Below, piece after piece: positions 59,401 through 64,000 of a DNA stretch of 64,000 nt. The DNA comes from Selaginella moellendorffii (taxonomy: Eukaryota; Streptophyta; Lycopodiopsida; Selaginellales; Selaginellaceae), in contig NW_003314415.1 in the NCBI RefSeq assembly GCF_000143415.4, positions 124,001 to 188,000 of the forward strand. Reading direction: 5' to 3'. Numbering within the stretch: the first letter of the stretch is position 1; every line of letters begins with the position of its first letter. The notes below the pieces were generated by a model. That model searched no databases. It was not told the origin of the DNA and was given only the letters and a program-made list of their open reading frames with translations. The translations under genes were made by a program, and so were the position numbers.

Positions 59401-61141
59401 CACGTGACTGTAGAAAACGTCAAAGGAAGCTGGAAGGGAACGGGTTGAGCAGGAGGCTTCTCAGCTTTTATAGAGTCGTAGATGTTGGCTTCCTCATACA
59501 CATCCAAAGAACCAGGTGATGAAAGCACCAACATCGCTCCGTTCCCGATACTCGGGCCACTAGGCAATATAATCACGTCCGCAAAAGGTCCACGAAGTGG
59601 GAGTTGCATTTGACAAGTAGGATCTGTTACAGGTAAGACCTGCAAGAAAGGAAGATAAGAAAGATGCAGCAGGCACAAAATGTAAAGACAAACCGTCACA
59701 ACTTCCGCCATTCCCATTTCCTGTCCTCCAAACACGTAAAGGTAACCACTAGGCCCCTTGTCACTCTTGACAGAAGTAGACCACCTCATCACCACGACCG
59801 GCATTCGAAATTCCTCCGAAGATAAAATGATCTTGAGAACTGGTGAGCTCGAAACGTCTGGTTTTTCTGCTTTTCCCTTGGGATTGACAGGGATGTTCCA
59901 CAACCAGATATCACCATCTGTGTAGCCGCAAGCGAGTAGCGTGCCAGACGGGCATGCCCAGCACGCACAGCACGGTTCCTTCTCTTCCTCGTCACTACCT
60001 GAAGATTTCCCCCCAGAAAGTTTTCTCTGCTGATCTTCGGTTCCTCCGCGGATGGCAAGGACTTGAGCTTCATGAAGTCCCCACAATACAATAACACCAT
60101 TCCCATAGACAATAACAACCCTGGAAAAAGAAAAATCAGGACGATATCAGTCACAGAAACAACCAGAAACCACTAGTTTTTTTTTCATTTCTCTTGCCTG
60201 CTATGAACAGCATCGGGTTGAGGAAGAATGCTCACCACCGACGGTGCACTTGAGTCGTCCGTATCTATCAATCCACCTGCAATCGAATAGATAATAAAGA
60301 ACTGCTAAAACATTTTCGCTAGAAACGTACTTAATGTCAAATGGGCAGGAACTGTGTATTGCATCTGGACAAAACAACGATCCTCGTTGTTGAAATGGAG
60401 TACAGAAACCTGCCCGGTTTCATCTCCAACGTACCTGAAAGAACATATAAACAACACCAAGTTAACACAACATGAGATACCAGACAAAAAACTCATACAT
60501 AAATGCTGTTGCCTGAATAACTGCGAACGCACTGATGTCAGCTTCCCACGTTTTAGACGAGACAAGCTCCTTTGTACTCAAGTCCCAAACCTGTCCAAAT
60601 ACCAACGAAGATCTCTCTCAAGAACAGCAAGAAAGGTAACGAAGAAAATCCAAAGCTACCTCGATTTCGTTGCGAGTTGTGACATGGATCAATCGTCCTT
60701 CATTGTTAACGAACTGTGAAAAGAGACATGGCTAAACAACACACTCAAATAAACTACCTTACCTCGAGATATTTACAAGGCGCATTCGCGGGCGATTTGA
60801 AAAGAACTTCAACTCCTTCACGGCCAAAGATTTTGATCCGTCCATCCCTGTGCCAAATAAAATCCGAGAAGACTAACGAAAGAGATCGCTTGCATGCTGA
60901 CAAACCTGGAGGCAATTGCCAATAAACGCTGGCCGGGCTCATACGCGAGGACAGAGGCCGAGGCAGGAATCCCGTGATGAACAGTCAGTCTCAGATCCAC
61001 ATGCGTGGGCTTGAGACTATTCACTGATTTCGGGGACGATGCCTGTAATGCAGATTCCAATCAAACATTGCCTCGATCCGGGAGGCTGGAGCTTACCTCG
61101 CCGCTGCCACTGGATTTCTGCTGGATCACGCGCTTAAACAT
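56449..61141 (-). CDS. Tomosyn/Lgl-type WD40 protein with C-terminal R-SNARE
   Basis: A minus-strand gene of more than 20 exons starts at ATG 61141 ([13 protein letters not shown]). WD40-like blades follow: [95 protein letters not shown] and AIGDDNGLV. The C-terminal exons are 56735-~56890, 56604-56666 and 56449-56556, which carry [42 protein letters not shown] and end SRKWWEI. Plant tomosyns bind plasma-membrane syntaxins and SNAP33 and tune secretion. Inner exon borders were not all resolved. Confidence 0.88.
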
Positions 61142-62145
61142 CGCTGCTACGAATCAGGCACCATCACCTGAGCCGGTCCATCTTGATTTCACGGGCAATG
61201 CGGCCCTGCTGCCACAAAACCCTAGCCCCGGATCGGCGAGCGATCCAACGCGCGATATTACCACGCAGATCGATGCGCGCAGCGACGAGATCCAGCGCGA
61301 TCAGCAGGAGGAGGCGCCAGAGCGGATTTGGGGCGAAGAGAGCACCACAATGAACGAGGAAATGAAGAGAAATGTCGACGGCGTCCATTGGGGAGGCCAA
61401 GGCTAAAAGACCTAAGACTTACGAAATTTGGGCCATATGGTCCATTCAACTATTGTACGAATATTCGCATCGTGCTTACTTATTCTCTCTAAACCAAAGC
61501 CAATCGAAGCCGTCCACCTGGAGCCAATCGCGTCCGTCTCATTTTCATGAAGCATATTCTTTAATCACGTTCTTCAACGCCTCTGACAAAGAAAAGAATT
61601 CTGACCATTACCTAGGTACGTGCATGCATGAGTGCAAAAATGAGACAACATAGTGCTTAGACTCCATTCTTTTGGCAACGGGCAAATCACTGTCCGCCAC
61701 CTTTTTATAACACGCAAAAATAAAACTGTAAGACCAGTTTGGAGTTACTACACACATACCAACACGGTTTTTGTCGACTCCCACAGGTGGACGCGGTGAG
61801 TTGTGCCAGCCAAGATTTTTTCTCACGAAAGTCTCACATCAACGCTGCCCAGCCAATCTTGGGCCGCCACCTTTGGAACGCCCAAGTCTTTCTTTAAAAG
61901 TCCTCACTACTAGATTAAAGACGGGTTAAGGTGGAGCTGGATCCAACTCAGCTTTCGTGCTGTGTTAACGCGCTTACTCCGCGGCTATGCGAGAAACAGT
62001 ATAAATGCCCGGCACCACCCTCACTCTCAACCATTCAAGCGATCTTCAGGGTCTCTAGGTGAAAGTGAAGTTCTCATTCGAGCGATCAATCTCTTATAGA
62101 GTGTTTCTCTGTCGCGATCTTGATTTTGCTTTCGTTTCTAGCAAA
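61142..62145. promoter_or_regulatory. Divergent region between tomosyn and XTH
   Basis: No gene is seen. A TATA box (TATAAAT, 62000-62006) lies 140 bp before the XTH start codon, with a leader of about 110 nt. The frames near 61164-61406 overlap the 5' side of tomosyn and look non-coding. Confidence 0.6.
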
Positions 62146-63170
62146 ATGGGTGTTCATGATACGGTGTTTGTGTCCGCTACTACTGCTGTGCTTCTGGTTT
62201 TGATGATCCAGAGCTCGCTCGCTGCTCGTCTCCCTATCAAGTCGGACGTTCCATTCGCCCAAAACTACTATGTGAGATGGGCCGACGATCACACGAGAAT
62301 GCTCAATGGCGGCACTGAAATGCATCTTGTTCTCGACAAGGCATCAGGTAAATCACGCCCTCTTGATCGAAGCTAGATGCTCATTAATCGATTGATGGTT
62401 TTTCTTTTCTTGATCCAGGTGCTGGATTTGGATCCCGGACCAAATACTTATTTGGTCATGTCAGCATGAAGATCAAGCTGGTCCCAAAGGACTCCGCCGG
62501 GACCGTCACGGCATTCTACATGTCCTCGGAGACCGACAAGCACGACGAGCTCGACTTTGAGTTTTTGGGCAACACTTCGGGGCAGCCATATATCGTCCAG
62601 ACCAACGTTTTCGCCAATGGCGTTGGAAACCGGGAGCAGCGACACTACCTCTGGTTCGACCCCACTCAGGACTTTCACAGCTACTCCTTCCTTTGGAACA
62701 AGCAGCAGATCATGTAAGTTAGCCCTCTATAGCTACTAGTTTATATCGATCGATCATTGCTGAAACTGTGGTTTTGGTCCCTCAGATTCTACGTGGACGA
62801 TGTCCCTCTGCGTGTCCACAAGAATAACGAAGCCATTGGGATCCCATTCCCGAAGAGCCAGCCCATGGGGATCTACTCGAGTCTGTGGAATGGAGACGAC
62901 TGGGCTACTCGCGGCGGGCTGGAGAAGATCAACTGGGATCACGCTCCATTCGTGGCGGCGTACAAGGGATTCAGCGTGGATGCTTGCGCCGGGGGTGTGG
63001 AGTCGTGCAGCGCTCCCAGGGGCAACTGGTGGGAGCAAGAGGCATTCCAGAGCACCGACGAGGAGACCAAGAGCAAGCTCAAGTGGGTCAAGGACAACTA
63101 CATGATCTATGACTACTGCAGCGACGGCAAGAGGTTTCCCACGACTCCCGCGGACTGTGGCCAGTTTTAA
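62146..63170 (+). CDS. Xyloglucan endotransglucosylase/hydrolase (XTH)
   Basis: Three exons (62146-62347, 62419-62713, 62786-63170) give 293 aa. There is a signal peptide of about 26 residues ([16 protein letters not shown]). The GH16 active site is [10 protein letters not shown], with the nucleophile and acid/base Glu, followed directly by the N-glycosylation site NTSG. The XTH C-terminal extension has the expected Cys pairs ([26 protein letters not shown]). Secreted XTHs cut and rejoin xyloglucan in the wall. The active-site motif favours transglycosylase activity; acceptor preference cannot be read. Confidence 0.95.
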
Positions 63171-64000
63171 TTTTCGAGCGAGATTCTAGAACGGGAATTT
63201 CTTGTAAATGGAAAGAGATTAGCATCTTGGTTGTATAGACATTCTTTTCATTCGAAGAAAAGCGCGAGTTCTAGCTTTTACCAGCAGAGAACGAAATGTA
63301 GATCCAAGTAGATTATTTCCTCAGTTCTTGTTGTTACTAATAAAGAGGATCCGAGATGCTTTGACCCGCAGTCAACGGACGGTCAATTGGCGAGCGTAGT
63401 CCAGATCTAGCGAACAGATCAAGAAGAGATTTTATTCAGGTACAAAGAATGAGCTGTAACGTAATTACGCATGGCACATACTGTAGTGGACTTTTAGGGT
63501 AACCTTAAGAGCACGATGACGAACTATGATGTCGTGGTTGTAGTTGCGCTCGAAGGTGAACCAGTCCAGACAGATCAAACTAGCTCAGCCATCAAGGTAC
63601 GGCACACAAGGTCCCCGCTGATGTCTCCACATTCGAAATGCTCCGAACCTTTCTGGAGCATCTGCTCCACAATGCTCGTATGCCTGTGCAAGAGACGAAT
63701 CTACTGGTAGTGGTACAGCTTCGGCACAGACATTCTGTCTGTGAATGAAGACCTGTTTGTGCGGATTTGGAAGCCCTAGTGTATTTTTTCTGGAGGTGGT
63801 GATGTCACATTTGAGCTTCCTGCAAGGCCCCTTCCCAGCTGAGAGATTTCATTACTCAGGCACCGGGGCTCCGTTCGCCCTTACGTGAGGTTGCCAACGG
63901 GAGAAGATATTTAGGCCTGCAGAGCTTGGTGAGAACTGTTTGGAGATTGTACCTTTCGTTCTTCGCCTAATCTCACCGCCGCAGCATAAATAACTTCCAC
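63171..64000. other. Downstream of XTH, no gene recognised
   Basis: A likely 3' UTR with an aataaagag signal near 63339 is followed by sequence with frames up to 64 codons on either strand. The stretch 63700-64000 could be part of a neighbouring gene, but no family is recognisable. Confidence 0.4.

Overview
This is a gene-dense nuclear segment from a land plant. The gene set (gibberellin receptor GID1, PLS-class PPR proteins, a plastid FAD5-type desaturase, FTSHI1, XTH, CASP-like protein, plant tomosyn) excludes bacteria, animals and fungi. The many GT-AG introns, mostly 45-65 nt, and the short intergenic gaps suggest a lycophyte of the Selaginella type. The species is an inference; no database search was possible. 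Exon joins were chosen so that donor and acceptor sites, reading phase and remembered family sequence all agree.

Layout. 0-1.5 kb: the last exon of a chalcone-isomerase-like gene and two fossils of jacalin/aerolysin-like genes. 1.6-13.98 kb: ordinary single-copy genes (OEP16, CDC48B, an unknown 176-aa protein, a PXA/PX/nexin-C sorting nexin, a FAD5-like desaturase, a small membrane protein, tRNA-Lys(UUU), GID1). 14-16.4 kb: no gene seen.

16.4-30.07 kb: a tandem duplication. Each unit carries a jacalin/aerolysin-like gene (minus strand), an NTAN1 N-terminal asparagine amidohydrolase gene (plus strand) and the end of an alpha/beta-hydrolase gene. Unit 1 has decayed: NTAN1 is broken and the hydrolase is cut inside an exon. 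Unit 2 keeps an intact NTAN1 and hydrolase, received a 2.1-kb AT-rich hAT element at its left end, and holds a third jacalin/aerolysin-like gene head-to-head with the second, forming a palindrome. All three toxin-fold genes carry nonsense codons or a frameshift. A cyanovirin-N-type lectin gene follows at 31.2-31.6 kb.

31.9-52.4 kb: housekeeping and organelle genes: an acidic unknown protein, FTSHI1, plastid aspartate aminotransferase, UFM1, CHR9/ERCC6L2-type helicase, two PPR proteins, organellar IF-2, CASP-like protein and EAF6 (the last two overlap tail to tail). 53.1-56.4 kb: a second tandem duplication. Each unit contains a stand-alone R-SNARE mini-gene that copies, intron for intron, the 3' end of the adjacent tomosyn gene (56.4-61.1 kb). 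The window ends with an XTH cell-wall gene and unassigned sequence.

Most promising observations: the amisyn-like free-standing R-SNARE mini-genes; the palindromic, mosaic, partly dead jacalin/aerolysin cluster beside a cyanovirin-N lectin; and the matched intact/broken NTAN1 pair.
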